From positions 99,242,932 through 99,306,931 of the forward strand of contig CM036168.1 of the NCBI GenBank assembly GCA_020631735.1: DNA of 64,000 bases. Reading direction: 5' to 3'. The stretch's first letter is position 1; every line of letters starts with the position of its first letter. Of the stretch, positions 1 to 11,781 are shown piece after piece. A model generated the notes under the pieces. That model worked only from the letters and a program-made list of their open reading frames with translations. It was not told where the DNA came from and did not search any database. The translations under genes and the position numbers were made by a program. Source of the stretch: Saccharum officinarum. Its lineage: Eukaryota; Streptophyta; Magnoliopsida; Poales; Poaceae.

Positions 1-262
1 CTAACGGACCGAAACAACCTTTTGGTTTTCCAAAACGATTTCCAAGCCACTCGGAAAACTAGCTGGCCAAAAACTTTACCGTCACAGGGGCTGCATTATA
101 TTCTACAGAGCTAGTGCTTCACTTCTTATTAAGGTGTGGCGACAGGTTCCAACAATTTTATTAAATAAAATTCCTTTTTGCACCTTAATCGATACAACAC
201 GTAAAAGATGCACAAGACAAGACTTAGCGCAAAGTTACCCGCGGTAACACCGAGGTGTTACA
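1..262 (-). repeat. 3' LTR of the chromovirus (last 262 bp on the + strand)
   Basis: The segment matches 8956-9217 in 255 of 262 positions. It ends on the + strand in TGTTACA, which on the element's strand is the LTR start TGTAACACCTCGG. Only the U3 start of this LTR is inside the window. The 2.7% divergence would mean roughly one million years at commonly used grass LTR substitution rates, but the sample is short. Confidence 0.93.
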
Positions 263-285
263 GCTCTACCCCCCTAAAAGAAAAT
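263..285 (-). promoter_or_regulatory. polypurine tract of the chromovirus
   Basis: Directly inside the 3' LTR the minus strand is purine-rich (TTTTAGGGGGGTAGAGC before TGTAACACC). This is the expected position and composition for the plus-strand primer of reverse transcription. Confidence 0.75.
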
Positions 286-339
286 CTCGACCCGAGATTT
301 CCCGTGCCTAGTGTGCAAAAAGGGGTTGGAAAACCACAT

Positions 340-3300
340 TCACTTGACGAAATACCTTCCGGGATTAGGCAGAAGATGGGGATAGTGCTTCACAACATAA
401 CTCTCTAATTCCCATGTTGCTTCATCTTCCGAATGATGTTGCCACTGGACCTTGTAAGATTTCACCACATTGTTCCTGGTTACTCTTTCTTTTTCATCCA
501 GGATTTTTACTGGATGTTCCTCATACGAAAGGTCCGGTTGAAGGGGAAGTCCTTCAATTTCCACTGCCTCAGTGGGAACCCGCAAACACTTTTTCAACTG
601 AGACACATGAAAGACATCGTGGACAGCTGACAAAATATCAGGGAGCTGAATGCGATAGGCCACTGGACCACGCCGGGCCAACACCTTGTAGGGCCCAACA
701 TAGCGTGGAGCTAGCTTCCCACGAACACCGAAACGATGCACACCTTTCATGGGAGACACCTTGAGATACACATAATCCCCAACTTCAAATTCCAAGGGTC
801 TCCTTCTCTTGTCTGCATAGGTTTTCTGTCGGTTTTGCGCTGCCTTTAAATGCCTCCGGATAATTCCAACCTTCTCCCTTGCTTCCAGCACAAAATCAGG
901 CCCGAAAAATCCACGGTCTCCCACCTCAACCCAGTTGAGTGGGGTCCTGCATTTCTTGCCATACAAAGCCTCAAAAGGTGCCATCTGAATGCTCTCTTGA
1001 TAGCTGTTATTATAAGAAAACTCGGCCAACTTCAAACATTCGTCCCACTTTTCAGGAAAAGAGATGACACAAGCTCGCAACATATCTTCAAGCACTTGAT
1101 TCACCCTTTCTGTCTGACCGTCGGTCTGGGGATGATAGGCTGAACTTCTGAGAAGGCTAGTACCAAGGCATTCTTGGAGTTGTATCCAAAAACGCGACAT
1201 GAAAACCGCTCCACGGTCAGAAACAATGGTAAGCGGAACTCCATGAAGGGTCACAATGCGGTCAAAGTATAGCTTGGCATACTGCGAGGCCGTATACCTA
1301 GTACTCACTGGGAGGAAATGAGCAGTCTTAGTGAGGCGATCCACAATGACCCAAATAGAATCATGACCCTTGGCAGTGCGAGGTAATCCGGTAATAAAAT
1401 CCATGGAAATATCTTCCCACTTCCATACCGGAATAGGCAACGACTGCAGAAAACCCGGCCTCCGCAGATGGTCTGCCTTAACTCTTCCACAAACATCACA
1501 CTCAGCAATATACCGGGTGATATCCTGCTTCATGTTTGACCACCAATACAACTGACGCAGATCATGGTACATTTTGTTACTCCCTGGGTGAATAGACAAC
1601 TTGGATTGGTGAGCTTCATCCAGAATCTTCCTTCTAAGCTCCTCATTACCTGGAACCACTATCCGGTTCTTGTATTTCACCACACCCTGCTCGTCAATGC
1701 TGAAGTGTGGACCACGCCTTTCAGCCATCAACTTTTTGATGTGGGGAATCTCCAAGTCATCATACCTTTGCTCCGCAATGATTTGCTCGAGTAATTCTGA
1801 GACTACAGCAATCTGTGCTAACACTGCAGAGTGAGAGAGAGGCAAGGACTCTTCATCCGGCACATGTGACTTACGGCTCAAAGCATCAGCCACCACATTC
1901 GCTTTACCCGGATGATAATGGACCTCTAAGTTGTAATCTTTAATCAACTCAAGCCATCTCCTCTGCCTCAGATTCAACTCGGGTTGAGTAAAAATATATC
2001 TAAGGCTCTTATGATCCGTAAAAATATGGACTTTATTCCCCAACAAGTAGTGTCTCCAAATTTTTAGAGCGTGCACCACTGCAGCTAGCTCTAAATCATG
2101 GGTTGGGTAATTCACTTCGTGCCTTTTCAGTTGGCGCGAAGCATATGCTATCACACGCCCCTCTTGCATAAGCACGCACCCAAGCCCAGTCCTGGAGGCA
2201 TCACAATAAACATCAAATGGCTTCTCAATATCCGGTTGAGCCAGAACAGGAGCTGAGGTAAGAAACTTCTTCAAGGCCTGAAAAGCTTCTTCACAAGCCG
2301 AACTCCATACAAACTTGGTATTCTTCTGAAGTAACTTGGTCATGGGTTGGGCTATTTTAGAGAAATCTGGAATAAAACGCCGATAGTATCCGGCAAGACC
2401 CAGAAACTGTCGGATCTGATGCACGGAGGTAGGAGACTTCCAATTCAACACATCCTGAACCTTGCTAGGATCTGCAGACACACCCTCAGGGGTCAGAACA
2501 TGTCCCAAGAACTGAACTCGATCCAACCAAAACTCACACTTGCTAAACTTAGCGTACAACTTGTGCTCTCTCAACCGGGTCAGGACGGTGCAGAGATGGC
2601 GTGCATGCTCTTCTTCACTCTTGGAATAAATCAAGATGTCGTCAATGAAAACTACTACAAACTTATCCAACTCCGGCATAAAGACTGAATTCATGAGATA
2701 CATGAAAAATGCAGGAGCATTTGTGAGACCGAAAGACATCACTAGGTATTCATACAACCCATACCTAGTAGAAAAAGCTGTCTTTGGTATATCTTGTGGC
2801 TGGATCTTTATCTGATGATACCCCGACCGAAGATCTATTTTTGAGAACACTTTTGCCCCAGCCAATTGATCAAACAAGGCATCAATACGAGGCAAAGGGT
2901 ACTTGTTCTTAATGGTCACCGCATTGAGGGGACGGTAATCCACACACATGCGAAGAGTACCATCCTTCTTCTTCACAAAAATGGCAGGACAACCCCAAGG
3001 TGAAGAACTGGGACGGATGAACCCTTTGTTCCGCAACTCTTCTAACTGCTTCTTCATTTCAGCTAACTCCTTCGGTGCCATACGGTAGGGACGTCGGGAA
3101 ATAGGAGCAGTGCCAGGCTCTAACTCAATGGTGAACTCCACCTCTCTATCCGGTGGTAACCCCGGCAAATCATCAGGAAAGACATCTGGGAACTCACAGA
3201 CCACTGGAATAGAGGTGAGATCAGAAGAGACTTCCACATTTGCAGCAACTAGCGAAGTGAGTTCTGAGGGAATGAGAAGAGACATCCTATCCTCAGACCC

Positions 3301-4929
3301 AGGAAGCCGCAACTCAACAACCCTCCGCTTAAGGTCCAACACTACCCCGTAAACCCTCAGCCAGTTCATGCCCAGTATTGCATCAATGCCATGCCCAGGT
3401 AGCAACATGAACTGAAGGCGATAACTGTGGGTGGCTAGCACTAAACTGACAGTATCCGTCCGGGTGTTGATAAACATGTTCGCACCCGGAGTGCTGATTC
3501 TATAGGCCTTAGGGATGGCCATAATAGGTAGATTATGCCTTTCCGCATACCCCATGCTCATAAATGAATGCGATGCTCCAGAATCAAATAACACAAGTGC
3601 TGGGTGAGAGTTGATGGTGAACATACCAGCCATCACCGGTTGATCCTGCAATATTTCCTCAGCCTCCGTATAGTTCACCTGTCCTGAACGACTTACTGGG
3701 GCTTTCTTCTTGATAATCGTCCTCTTGATCAGCCGAGAGTTGGCAGATGGCTGAGCAGACTGAATAGGCCGGTTCTCGGGACACTCCCGAGCAAAGTGGC
3801 CCTCCTTGCCGCACTTGAAACAGCCCGTCGGCTTAACCATCTGTCCCTGACGATGTGGAAACTGCTGTCCCTGTGACGGTTGCACCTGCTGGGAAGGTGC
3901 ACGGTACTGAGTCGTCGGAGCCTGACGAGTCTGCTGAGGCTGCCGCGATGGCTGTCCACCAAGAGAATGGTAGGACATTCTCTTAACAGCCTGCATCTTC
4001 TGCGCCTGCTGGTGACCAGAGGACCCAGAAATCCCCCGCTTGCGCTTCCACTCAGCCTGAGTGTCACGCTGCAGACCCTCCATAGCAATGGCTGCATTCA
4101 TCAGGGTGCCAAAAGTCTGGTAGTTCCCAGTGTACAGCTCCTTCTGTAGAATACACGAGAGGCCACGGTAAAAGCGGTCCCTCTTCTTCTCATCTGTATC
4201 AACATGGGTGCCAGCATACTGTGCCAAATGGTTGAACTTGTTGGCATATTCCATCACAGACAAGCTTCCCTGCTTCAGGTCCAAGAACTCTGAGAGCTTC
4301 CTGTTCAGAACACCCACAGGAATAAAATACTCCCGGAAGGCAGTGGTGAACTCCTGCCACGTCACCCGGTGGTCCACCTGCTGCATGGCGTTGAAGGTAT
4401 CCCACCAAGCGCTGGCAGATCCCAACAGCTGCTGTGCGGCGAAGCGCACCTTCTGCTCATCGGTCACTGCGAGCAACAAGAACTTCTGCTCTAGCACACG
4501 AAGCCAGTGCTCCGCGTCCAGAGGCTCTGCAGACGGCGTGAACGTGGGCGGGTTAGTCTTCAAGAAGTCCTGATACGAACAGGGCCTCTCAAGACCGCGG
4601 GCACCGCCCCCGTTCCCGCCATTGCCACCGGGGCCCCCACGAGCGAGGCCACCAACAGCATGCGCCATCAACTCCAGGGCACGCGCCGTCTCACGACGAG
4701 AAGCCAACAACTCAGCCATCATCTCCGCCGGAGTCATCAGAGGCGGCGGTGGTGGTGGAAGAGGAGCCAAGCGTGGGGCGTCGTGACTCTCCCCGACATT
4801 CTCGCGACCATTCACCGGGTCGTGGCCCTCCGGGTCACGGCCCGCTCCAGCGCTGGTACTCCCGTGAACAGACCCAGCTGCCCCGCGACCGGACCTCAGG
4901 TTCATCTGTAACAGATAAGAACCAACCAT
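340..4929 (-). CDS. gag-pol polyprotein of the chromovirus
   Basis: One uninterrupted 1,529-codon frame. Order by approximate residue: proline/glycine-rich N-terminus; retrotransposon gag domain (140-300, with the AWWDTF and FREYF signatures); CCHC knuckle near 370 ([14 protein letters not shown]); aspartic protease near 445 ([10 protein letters not shown]); reverse transcriptase 590-800 with FIDD near 760; RNase H starting FDVYCDAS; integrase with an HHCC finger near 1100-1150 and DDE core; C-terminal chromodomain (about 1470-1525, with YKVQW and ATWE). The chromodomain implies targeting to particular chromatin. A second Met at 4905 (MNLRSGR) is a plausible alternative start. No stop or frameshift is visible, unlike the two host elements around it. 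Confidence 0.95.
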   Translation of the reverse strand: MVGSYLLQMNLRSGRGAAGSVHGSTSAGAGRDPEGHDPVNGRENVGESHDAPRLAPLPPPPPPLMTPAEMMAELLASRRETARALELMAHAVGGLARGGPGGNGGNGGGARGLERPCSYQDFLKTNPPTFTPSAEPLDAEHWLRVLEQKFLLLAVTDEQKVRFAAQQLLGSASAWWDTFNAMQQVDHRVTWQEFTTAFREYFIPVGVLNRKLSEFLDLKQGSLSVMEYANKFNHLAQYAGTHVDTDEKKRDRFYRGLSCILQKELYTGNYQTFGTLMNAAIAMEGLQRDTQAEWKRKRGISGSSGHQQAQKMQAVKRMSYHSLGGQPSRQPQQTRQAPTTQYRAPSQQVQPSQGQQFPHRQGQMVKPTGCFKCGKEGHFARECPENRPIQSAQPSANSRLIKRTIIKKKAPVSRSGQVNYTEAEEILQDQPVMAGMFTINSHPALVLFDSGASHSFMSMGYAERHNLPIMAIPKAYRISTPGANMFINTRTDTVSLVLATHSYRLQFMLLPGHGIDAILGMNWLRVYGVVLDLKRRVVELRLPGSEDRMSLLIPSELTSLVAANVEVSSDLTSIPVVCEFPDVFPDDLPGLPPDREVEFTIELEPGTAPISRRPYRMAPKELAEMKKQLEELRNKGFIRPSSSPWGCPAIFVKKKDGTLRMCVDYRPLNAVTIKNKYPLPRIDALFDQLAGAKVFSKIDLRSGYHQIKIQPQDIPKTAFSTRYGLYEYLVMSFGLTNAPAFFMYLMNSVFMPELDKFVVVFIDDILIYSKSEEEHARHLCTVLTRLREHKLYAKFSKCEFWLDRVQFLGHVLTPEGVSADPSKVQDVLNWKSPTSVHQIRQFLGLAGYYRRFIPDFSKIAQPMTKLLQKNTKFVWSSACEEAFQALKKFLTSAPVLAQPDIEKPFDVYCDASRTGLGCVLMQEGRVIAYASRQLKRHEVNYPTHDLELAAVVHALKIWRHYLLGNKVHIFTDHKSLRYIFTQPELNLRQRRWLELIKDYNLEVHYHPGKANVVADALSRKSHVPDEESLPLSHSAVLAQIAVVSELLEQIIAEQRYDDLEIPHIKKLMAERRGPHFSIDEQGVVKYKNRIVVPGNEELRRKILDEAHQSKLSIHPGSNKMYHDLRQLYWWSNMKQDITRYIAECDVCGRVKADHLRRPGFLQSLPIPVWKWEDISMDFITGLPRTAKGHDSIWVIVDRLTKTAHFLPVSTRYTASQYAKLYFDRIVTLHGVPLTIVSDRGAVFMSRFWIQLQECLGTSLLRSSAYHPQTDGQTERVNQVLEDMLRACVISFPEKWDECLKLAEFSYNNSYQESIQMAPFEALYGKKCRTPLNWVEVGDRGFFGPDFVLEAREKVGIIRRHLKAAQNRQKTYADKRRRPLEFEVGDYVYLKVSPMKGVHRFGVRGKLAPRYVGPYKVLARRGPVAYRIQLPDILSAVHDVFHVSQLKKCLRVPTEAVEIEGLPLQPDLSYEEHPVKILDEKERVTRNNVVKSYKVQWQHHSEDEATWELESYVVKHYPHLLPNPGRYFVK

Positions 4930-5388
4930 TAGGGCACTTCTCCGGATTTAGGATACGAGACTGAGACGATGATACGGCCTTCAAAAGAGTTGAAGCAATT
5001 ATTTTTAATTCTTGTTCTACCCCGCTACTAGCTATGGTTATCGTGAAGGGGTTTTTAGATTAACCAGGTTTTTAACTTTGGGATGCATGCATCGCCTTAC
5101 ACGCTCACTCAAGCCGGAAATATAGCGGCCTTTCGCTAAACTTTGGCACATCGTACACTCACTTCCGAAACTAGCGTTTCCTTACGCAAGGTAAGTTAGT
5201 GTACCTGCAGAAGATAGTTAGGAACACAGTGCCACTATCCTAGTAAACCATATTGCTAGGGCTTAATACTTAACTACGTCGACTTTATCGCATCCTAATT
5301 TTTTTATAAACCTTTTGTTGGTCAAATTTTTAAGCCCTTTGAAATAGGTGATTAAGCTTGTAAACCCATTATTGGCTCTGGTACCACC
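4930..5388 (-). other. chromovirus leader with primer-binding site
   Basis: This is the untranslated leader between the 5' LTR and gag. On the minus strand, two bases after the LTR end, lies TGGTACCAGAGCC (about 5374-5386). It is one base from the usual complement of initiator tRNA-Met (TGGTATCAGAGC), so tRNA-iMet is the likely primer. Confidence 0.75.
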
Positions 5389-8300
5389 TGTGGCAGAATC
5401 GCCCAGTTTAGCATGCTTTCAGGGCGCTTGCCTTCCACTAGGCGCTAAGAGCCCTGAAAGTGAGCTACACCAGATGATTCCGTCGAGCACACCCGACGGG
5501 AGAACTCGAACGCTCCACAATTTACACCCGGGATCCAATAATGAGTACAAACTTACAATACTTAGTCCATTTCATACAACACAGAGTCTTGAAACAATTA
5601 TTACAATACCAGAGGTTCAGAGTGCAATAAACTAACAGCGGAAATTAAATAACGTCTACGCAGCGAGATGAGAATCCGTCTGTGCCCACCAGAAGAATTC
5701 TCCACACAAGGCCTACCTGCTCAAGGTGCACCTGCAACAAGGGTAAAATAACCCTGAGTACACAATGTACTCGCAAGACTTACCCGACTGGGGATTTTAT
5801 TTCCCTGACTCTCAAGGATTATGATAGGCTTTTATGGCTGGTGGGTTTTCTTGTTTGCGAGAAGCAGCACTAACAGTGTGTCCTTAATTCTGAACTTTTT
5901 AGAAGCCGTATTTTATTCATTAACCAATAATCTATGTAAGCACCTATGCTATAATCAAGCAAAAGTTGAGCAATTCAGGACCATTTCTTCATCATTTCAT
6001 TAGCCAATCATTACTACGATGCCAGAGCGTAGCCAAGCCGTACCGTCACGCAGAAACGGCGATTCGCGAATCAATGTGCCCAGCTGGGTACCCCAAAAAA
6101 CACACGCCTCGCTTGTACCCTAGGCACAAGCAAGACCAACCCGTTCCCCTCCTGTCACGGGTTTCCAGGTCCCCGTCCAAACTTGGACTCCTAGCTCCCG
6201 TACTTGAGGCCCGGCCTCAATATAGTGCTAAGACCTCCACCTATCCCCGCCTCCAATCAGTCGGTCCGGAAAGAGCCGGAGCCCATGACAAGAGAGTAAC
6301 AAGTCTTCCTAGCCCCCATCCGCTAGTATATGCTCGGGATAAGAAGATCTGTGACTTGACCAGGGTTCATGCAACGAATGGTCCTTAATTGACACGGACA
6401 GGGAAACAGTGCAACCCAATTATGCCCCGTGGCCGCGGGACATAACTTGCTACACCCACCAATACCCATACCACATCCCTGCCCGGTCGCCATTTCCTTT
6501 CCACCATGTTATCCAAAATGTAATAATCATATGAGTAACTCTCTATTGTGGGCAACGACAGGTTGCTCACTCTACCGATAATCCTAAGCAAAGCAACTAC
6601 GCGATCCTGTACTAGTAAGACTCATGGGTATGTATATATGCAGGTGGGCATCATAAAATTCCTGTAACTTAAATGCACAACATTTAAATATAAATCAGAT
6701 TTGCAAAAATAAGGGTTATGCACCGGGGCTTGCCTTGGGCAGGCGCAAAGTCAGAGGTGTCAGTCGCGGGCGGCTCCTGGAACTCCTCCGGTACAAAGAT
6801 TTCCTCCTCGTACTCCTCGATGACTTCCTCGTAGTCCGGCCCCTCCGCGGTCACGTACTCAACCTCCTCGTGATCTACATGCATGCAAAGATAATACCCC
6901 ACTTAACAAGGTGACAACGGTAACCCTAATAACAACAACTACCCACTGCTGCTAACTCTAAAAGCTAATATGCTAAGCTACCATTATTCCTATTAACAAA
7001 GTTGACTGATGCATCCCAACTCTATCAACCAACCAGCACCTTAACTCATGATTATCGATTTACTGCATAACACTACTAGGGAACTTAGCTACCCTAACAA
7101 CAAGCTATTCCACGGATAAGAAAAAAATTATAGCAAGCAACTAATGACCTCGCAAAGCTACTGTAAAAGTTTTAGAACTAGAGTTACCCTAGATTAGCCA
7201 TAACAATTCCCACACGAATTAAAGACTTGATAGCAATCATTTTTGTATCGATTTAAAAAGACTAAGCCTCACTACAGTTATATGTGAAGTGATTTCGCCA
7301 ACTACTAGAGCAAGACATTACCAACCCAACGGAACTGGTCTCGTGATTTTTGGACGTCTACAAGATTTAACACAATTTTCTAAATTGCAGTCAATTGCAA
7401 GAAATCATAACCAAAAAGATCTCCCTAACAAACAGTGGAAAAACCCCCAACCCGACCAGGCGGCCCAATCCCCGCAGCCCACCCGCGCTCCACGCGCGTG
7501 AACGCACCGCGCGAGACGGCCCACGAAGCGAACACGGCCCAACCGGGGAAAACCCGCACTAACCCTGGCACAAAAGCTAAAAGGCCCCTGGACTTTCGCG
7601 GAATTACGCGTCTGCCAACTCCACTATTTCCTCAGTCACAGTTAAGCACTAGAGTCCCCCAACAAACCCTTCTTCACAACGGTGAGGTCCCCCGACGCCT
7701 CCCCGTCCGCTGGCGCGGCAAACCGCGGCACCGGCGGCCACACCGGTCTACCAGGAGATCCAAAAGCTCAAAAGGGAAAGCCGACACCCACCTGCGGGAC
7801 TCCGCGCATGAGCAAGGGGCGGTTGGGAGGTCGGGGATGCACCGGAACGGCTCCACCACGGCGACGCTGACCTGCACGGGTGGCGGAGGCGTTTCGATGA
7901 GCTGCGGGTTTACGGGAGGCGGTAGACACCACGGTGAGCACCAGAGACTCACCACACACCTACCCGAGGGGGTGGTTCTGCCCTGGACGTCCTAAGCAGG
8001 CCTGGCCACGTGCGCGCGGCGAGCTTGACGGCGACACGCAGCGGCACGGTCAAGCCAGCGACGAGGTGGTGGCTCGAGGGCTACTACGAGGGTGCGCACG
8101 ACGACGAGGGGTCTCAACCGAACTATCTGTGCCAGCCACACGAGGCACGGTGGTCAAGCGAGGAGCTGCACAAGCAACGGTGGCTCTAGCCTTAAAGGCA
8201 CGGTGGAGAGTACAATCAGAAATTCGGGCTCGGTAGCGGACGAAATGGAACGGGGTAAGGACGAGCGGCTGAGGCACAGTCCTGCGAAACAGCGTGCCCG

Positions 8301-9217
8301 GTGAATTTGGCCAAGGTGGCGTCTCCATGCCGATTTTTGCAGAGCGGGACCGACTACCAAGGGGACCGGGAGCAGAGGGTCAGCGCCGAGGTCACCTCCG
8401 CGGCTCACAAGGGGGGGGTACCGTCCAGACGTGCGTGGCTGACCGAGGAGAGCGTGGCGTGCACGAGGGGCCACCGACCGGGTAGAAACGACGCAGGGGC
8501 CGGCAAGGACGCGACGTGCGCTGACCCAGGTGACACACGTCGCCGAGCACGACGACGAGGGGGGGGGCAGCGGAGTAGCAAGGACGGCTCACGACGCGGG
8601 TGGCCGAGACAACCCCCGCCACAGCAGCAAGGGCCGGCAGCGCGAGAACGCGCGGCAGCGACCGGCTGCGGGCGACCTGACGTGCCAGCCTGCCCATCCC
8701 GACCGCGCAGCCAAACACCGGCACGGAGCGGTCTGGTGGTGACCGCGCTCACAGAGGGGAAGCAAATGCCGACGCTACGCGAGCGCGAATTTTAAAGCGC
8801 CAAAACCCCCTACCCTGACTCAACTACGGCTCAACCAACTGGACTGCGGCCTACAGGGCACCAAGAGCCAACTCCGGAGGCCAAACACGACTAAGCCGCC
8901 AACACGGTTAAGCAAAGAAATCTCCGCGAACACGAGATTGCCAAAAGCTCAACCGCTAACGGACCGAAACAACCTTTTGGTTTTCCAAAACGATTTCCAA
9001 GCCACTCAGAAAACTACCTGGCCAAAAATGTTACCGTCACAGGGGCTGCATTATATTCTACAGAGCTAGTGCTTCACTTCTTATTAAGGTGTGGCGATAG
9101 GTTCCAACAATTTTATTAAATAAAATTCCTTTTTGCACCTTAATCGATACAACACGTAAAAGATGCACAAGACAAGACTTAGCACAAAGTTACCCACGGT
9201 AACACCGAGGTGTTACA
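5389..9217 (-). repeat. 5' LTR of the chromovirus, 3,829 bp
   Basis: The boundaries are TGTGGCAG at 5389 and TGTTACA at 9217 on the + strand. The left one is placed by the adjacent primer-binding site, the right one by loss of similarity to 1-262. The LTR is AT-rich at 5500-7430 and GC- and CpG-rich at 7440-8790. The CpG-rich part gives many overlapping open frames on both strands. I recognise no protein in them and treat them as composition artefacts. Confidence 0.88.
6684..6902 (-). CDS. small acidic ORF inside the chromovirus LTR, function unknown
   Basis: A 72-codon minus frame encodes a very acidic peptide with runs such as EEVIEEYEEEIF and EEFQEPP. I do not recognise it. Just upstream on the minus strand is a pyrimidine-poor but possible splice acceptor (TGCATGTAG before ATCACGAGG), so it could be an internal exon rather than a free ORF. 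It may equally be chance coding potential in a long LTR. Confidence 0.25.
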   Translation of the reverse strand: MGYYLCMHVDHEEVEYVTAEGPDYEEVIEEYEEEIFVPEEFQEPPATDTSDFAPAQGKPRCITLIFANLIYI

Positions 9218-10661
9218 GTGAAGGGCTTCGATCTTCCGAACTGTCGTAGCGTCTGCCCCTGTGGACGTGGTAGCCTCGAGCCACGCCGTCACCGTGCTTG
9301 CGCGTGCGGCGCTCGACGATGTTGCCACGGGTGTCTCGAGGCTCGTGGTCGTTGCTGGTGAGCTCAGGGGCCGGAGCTACCCGGTTTCGCCGGGCAGGCT
9401 CGGGGTGAACCGAGGCCTCTCTCTCCTGTCGGGAGGGCTCGATGATCCGCTCTGAGGCTGCCTCGCGTCGCCTCGAGGCGGAGCTCTCGGCCTGCTGCAT
9501 GGCGGCGGTCTCGAGGAGTTCTCGGATTTCATCCCGAGCCCGACGGGCGTCGGGGTTTGACGGCTCTGGCATGTTGCGGAGAAGCATGGCGGCGGCGATG
9601 ATGTTCTGGCTGGCTCGAGCGAAAACCAGGGGGTCGACCATCCGGTCCTCGTCGATGCGACGGTTGACGTCGCGAGCTCTTTCGCGAGCTCTCCCGCCAA
9701 GTGCGCGTTCCGCATGCTCACGCTCGAGGGTTTGTTAGAGTAGGCCCAGGTTTTCCCGTTCCTCGTCAAGCCTGTCCTACAACTCGTGAATCTGCTCGAG
9801 TTGCGCTCCTTGATCCACAAGGAACTGAGGATCGTCTCGCTCAGCAGGAAGCTTGACATGGGGTGGCGTGTACCTTCCTTCGACTGGCTCTTCGTCCTCT
9901 GATTCCGAAGTGCTTTCAACGTCGATGTTGAAGCATTCGCGGGTCGGATCATAGATGTCGTCAGCCGAGTCGGAGTCAGGAGCGCCAAAGTAGTAGTATG
10001 ACGTGGGAATGTGTGGCCATTGCAAATCGTCACTGGGGTTGCGATGTTGAGAAGCAGTCACATGGGGCTCTATGTCCGGTGTCTCCGTAGAGTCCAGATA
10101 ATCAGAGGCCGGTGTGGATGCAACGAGGTCCAGAGTGGAGCGTAGATGGTGCCCGGGGAGTTCCTCATAAGCACTGATGCGAGTGCTCACGAAAGATGCG
10201 TACACCCGGGCAGCCGAGTCTAGCCCAGACGGGAATGGTGATGGAGATGTTGCTGTCCGTGCAGAAATGGATGCTCCGGACAGTGGTGTCTCACCGGACG
10301 GGGGAGCGGCGGGATTCCCCGTTGGCATGTTACCCTCAGTCAAGCTCGTCCTTCCCAAACCTTCCATAAGGAGGTCTAGGCTGGCGCCTGGCTGGGGGGT
10401 GCCGGACCGGGGGACCCCGTCGCCCTCCGCGAGGTGAAGACGGTGGTTGTGCCGGGCTCGTCGTCGTCGGGCGGCCCGTGCCCGCCTAGAGCGACGGTGC
10501 CGGCGGATTGCTCCCCTGGGCTGGGAGAGCTCGTAGTCCTCGTCGGATGGCTGCCTAGGGGGAAGTAGGACCATATCGTAGCCATGGCCAAGCGACATGA
10601 ACTCCAAACTCCCGAACCAGATCACCGTGGCCAACGAAATAGGGCGTTCGGGGTCAGCCAT
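9218..10661 (-). pseudogene. Tat-clade Ty3/gypsy gag fragment, broken
   Basis: Minus-strand frames at 9777-10661 and 9218-9750 form one gag N-terminal region. It has an arginine-rich start, an acidic segment with SESEDEEP, and a conserved block (MVDPLVFARASQN, AAAMLL, QQAESSASRRR) typical of RIRE2/cinful/zeon-type Tat elements. Stop codons near 9777 and 9734 interrupt it where CAG/CAA would fit, both explained by C-to-T changes. The left end is cut at 9217/9218 by the chromovirus insertion; the rest of gag and pol lie beyond the window. Confidence 0.8.
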
Positions 10662-10703
10662 CCAGGAAAAAAGGCGAGAAAGCGACGTTTGGCACGCAGC
10701 GAT

Positions 10704-10721
10704 CCCCTACCTAGCACGCCA
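10704..10721 (-). promoter_or_regulatory. primer-binding site of the Tat-type element
   Basis: The minus strand reads TGGCGTGCTAGGTAGGGG two bases inside the LTR. This is close to the TGGCGCGCCAGGTAGGGG found at this place in cinful/RIRE2-like elements. It fixes the LTR edge at 10724. Confidence 0.7.
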
Positions 10722-10723
10722 AC

Positions 10724-11781
10724 TGTCGATGTTCGGACCCGAGGGGGTCCTAAACCAACGAGTAAATGTTGCGTGTCTCTTTCCTGGATGGTGATGCAAG
10801 GAGAACACACGGGGGTTTATCCTGGTTCGGGCAAAAGAAGGCCCTACGTCCAGCGGGGGGAAGAAGTTTGTATTTCCTTGCACCGAAGTGCTCGTGTAGG
10901 GGTTACAAGCATGCGAGAGAGGGCGCCGAGCCCAAGTCTCAAAGAGAGGAAAAAAGGACAAGGGTGGTTGCTTGAGGTATCGATCTCTTGTTTTTCTTCG
11001 TTGTCTGTTGTTGTCCGGTCGGGTGCCTCGTTCCTCCCCCCCTCATAGAGCCCTGGCCTGCCCTTTTATAGGGCGAGAGGAGGCCAGGACGACAGGGAGC
11101 CTTGAGGTGATGTTTGGTCGATTCCTGTTGAGTTGACTGTAGCGACGTGCCCTGGGAATGGTCGGTCATCCCTAGACACCATGGCGTCGTGGGAGACGAG
11201 ACGGCGAAATGACCCAGAGCGCCGTGCCATACCATCCTTCCCTTGCCGTTGAACTGTGCCGAGCGTCGAGGTTGGGTCGAGACCGGGTCGAGACCGGATG
11301 GATAAGGCCGAATCCCCGAGATTGCGGAGAACGGGATTTGTCTTATCCTCCCTCGAGGGTGATCGATGGTAAACAGTGCGCGGTAAGGTGGGTATAGTGA
11401 CGGGTTTCACCTCCCATCATGGGATGGGTGGTAAAACAGTGAGACCTGACACGGGCATTGTTCCCACATCGATCCTGGTCGCAGCCATGCCGGTAGGTGA
11501 TAGTAGGTAACCGCATTAAATGCTATGGTTTTTGTCCTGGGGTAGGTAAAGAGAAGGAGTCGAGGCGCTCGACCCAGGCTCACGCGAGTCGGAGTTTTTC
11601 CCAGTGGGCGAACGAGCTTCGCGCGGGTCGGAGCGCCGTCGAGGTAGCTTGCCGTACGGGATGGGGCGCGGTCGAGGCGCCCCGTCGAGCGGGCCTCGTA
11701 CGAGTCGGAGCTGGAGCGCGGTCGAGGCGCCCCGTCGAGCGGGCCTCGTACGAGGCGGACATGATGCGCGGTCGAGGCGCA
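10724..11781 (-). repeat. 5' LTR of the Tat-type element (about 1,058 bp)
   Basis: The + strand starts TGTCGATGTTCGG beside the primer-binding site and ends GGCGCA where the interrupted copia reverse transcriptase frame resumes. A TATA-like CTATAAAAGGGC lies on the minus strand near 11062-11073, so U3 lies to its right and R/U5 to its left. The flank at 11782 begins TAGCC; the partner target duplication is beyond the window. Confidence 0.78.
11666..11781 (-). repeat. 50-bp tandem repeats in the U3 end of the Tat LTR
   Basis: The word GCGCGGTCGAGGCGC begins at 11666, 11716 and 11766, giving two full 50-bp units and a partial third. Each unit also carries CCCGTCGAGCGGGCCTCGTA. The unit is CpG-dense and partly self-complementary. 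A related but diverged stretch lies at about 11570-11660. Confidence 0.85.

Larger units (their letters stand above)
1..9217 (-). mobile_element. Tekay-like Ty3/gypsy chromovirus, left end cut by window
   Basis: This is an LTR retrotransposon on the minus strand. The sequence at 1-262 recurs at 8956-9217 with 7 mismatches, so the window opens inside the 3' LTR. The 5' LTR is 5389-9217. Between the LTRs lie a purine-rich tract beside the left LTR, one long gag-pol frame, and a primer-binding site beside the right LTR. The LTR termini read TG...CA on both strands. LTRs near 3.8 kb, a single gag-pol frame and a C-terminal chromodomain fit the Tekay/Del clade of chromoviruses. The element sits inside the gag of a Tat-type element; the right flank is GTGAA (9218-9222), but the matching left target duplication is outside the window. 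The frame is uninterrupted, so the copy may be or recently have been competent. Confidence 0.93.

Noticed and set aside
7435..8795. Many long overlapping ORFs on both strands
   Set aside because: They lie in the CpG-rich half of the chromovirus LTR, overlap in several frames, and show only Arg/Gly/Pro-rich composition. No domain is recognisable.
11666..11781. CRISPR-like array
   Set aside because: The repeats are contiguous 50-bp tandem units with no unique spacers, inside a plant LTR.
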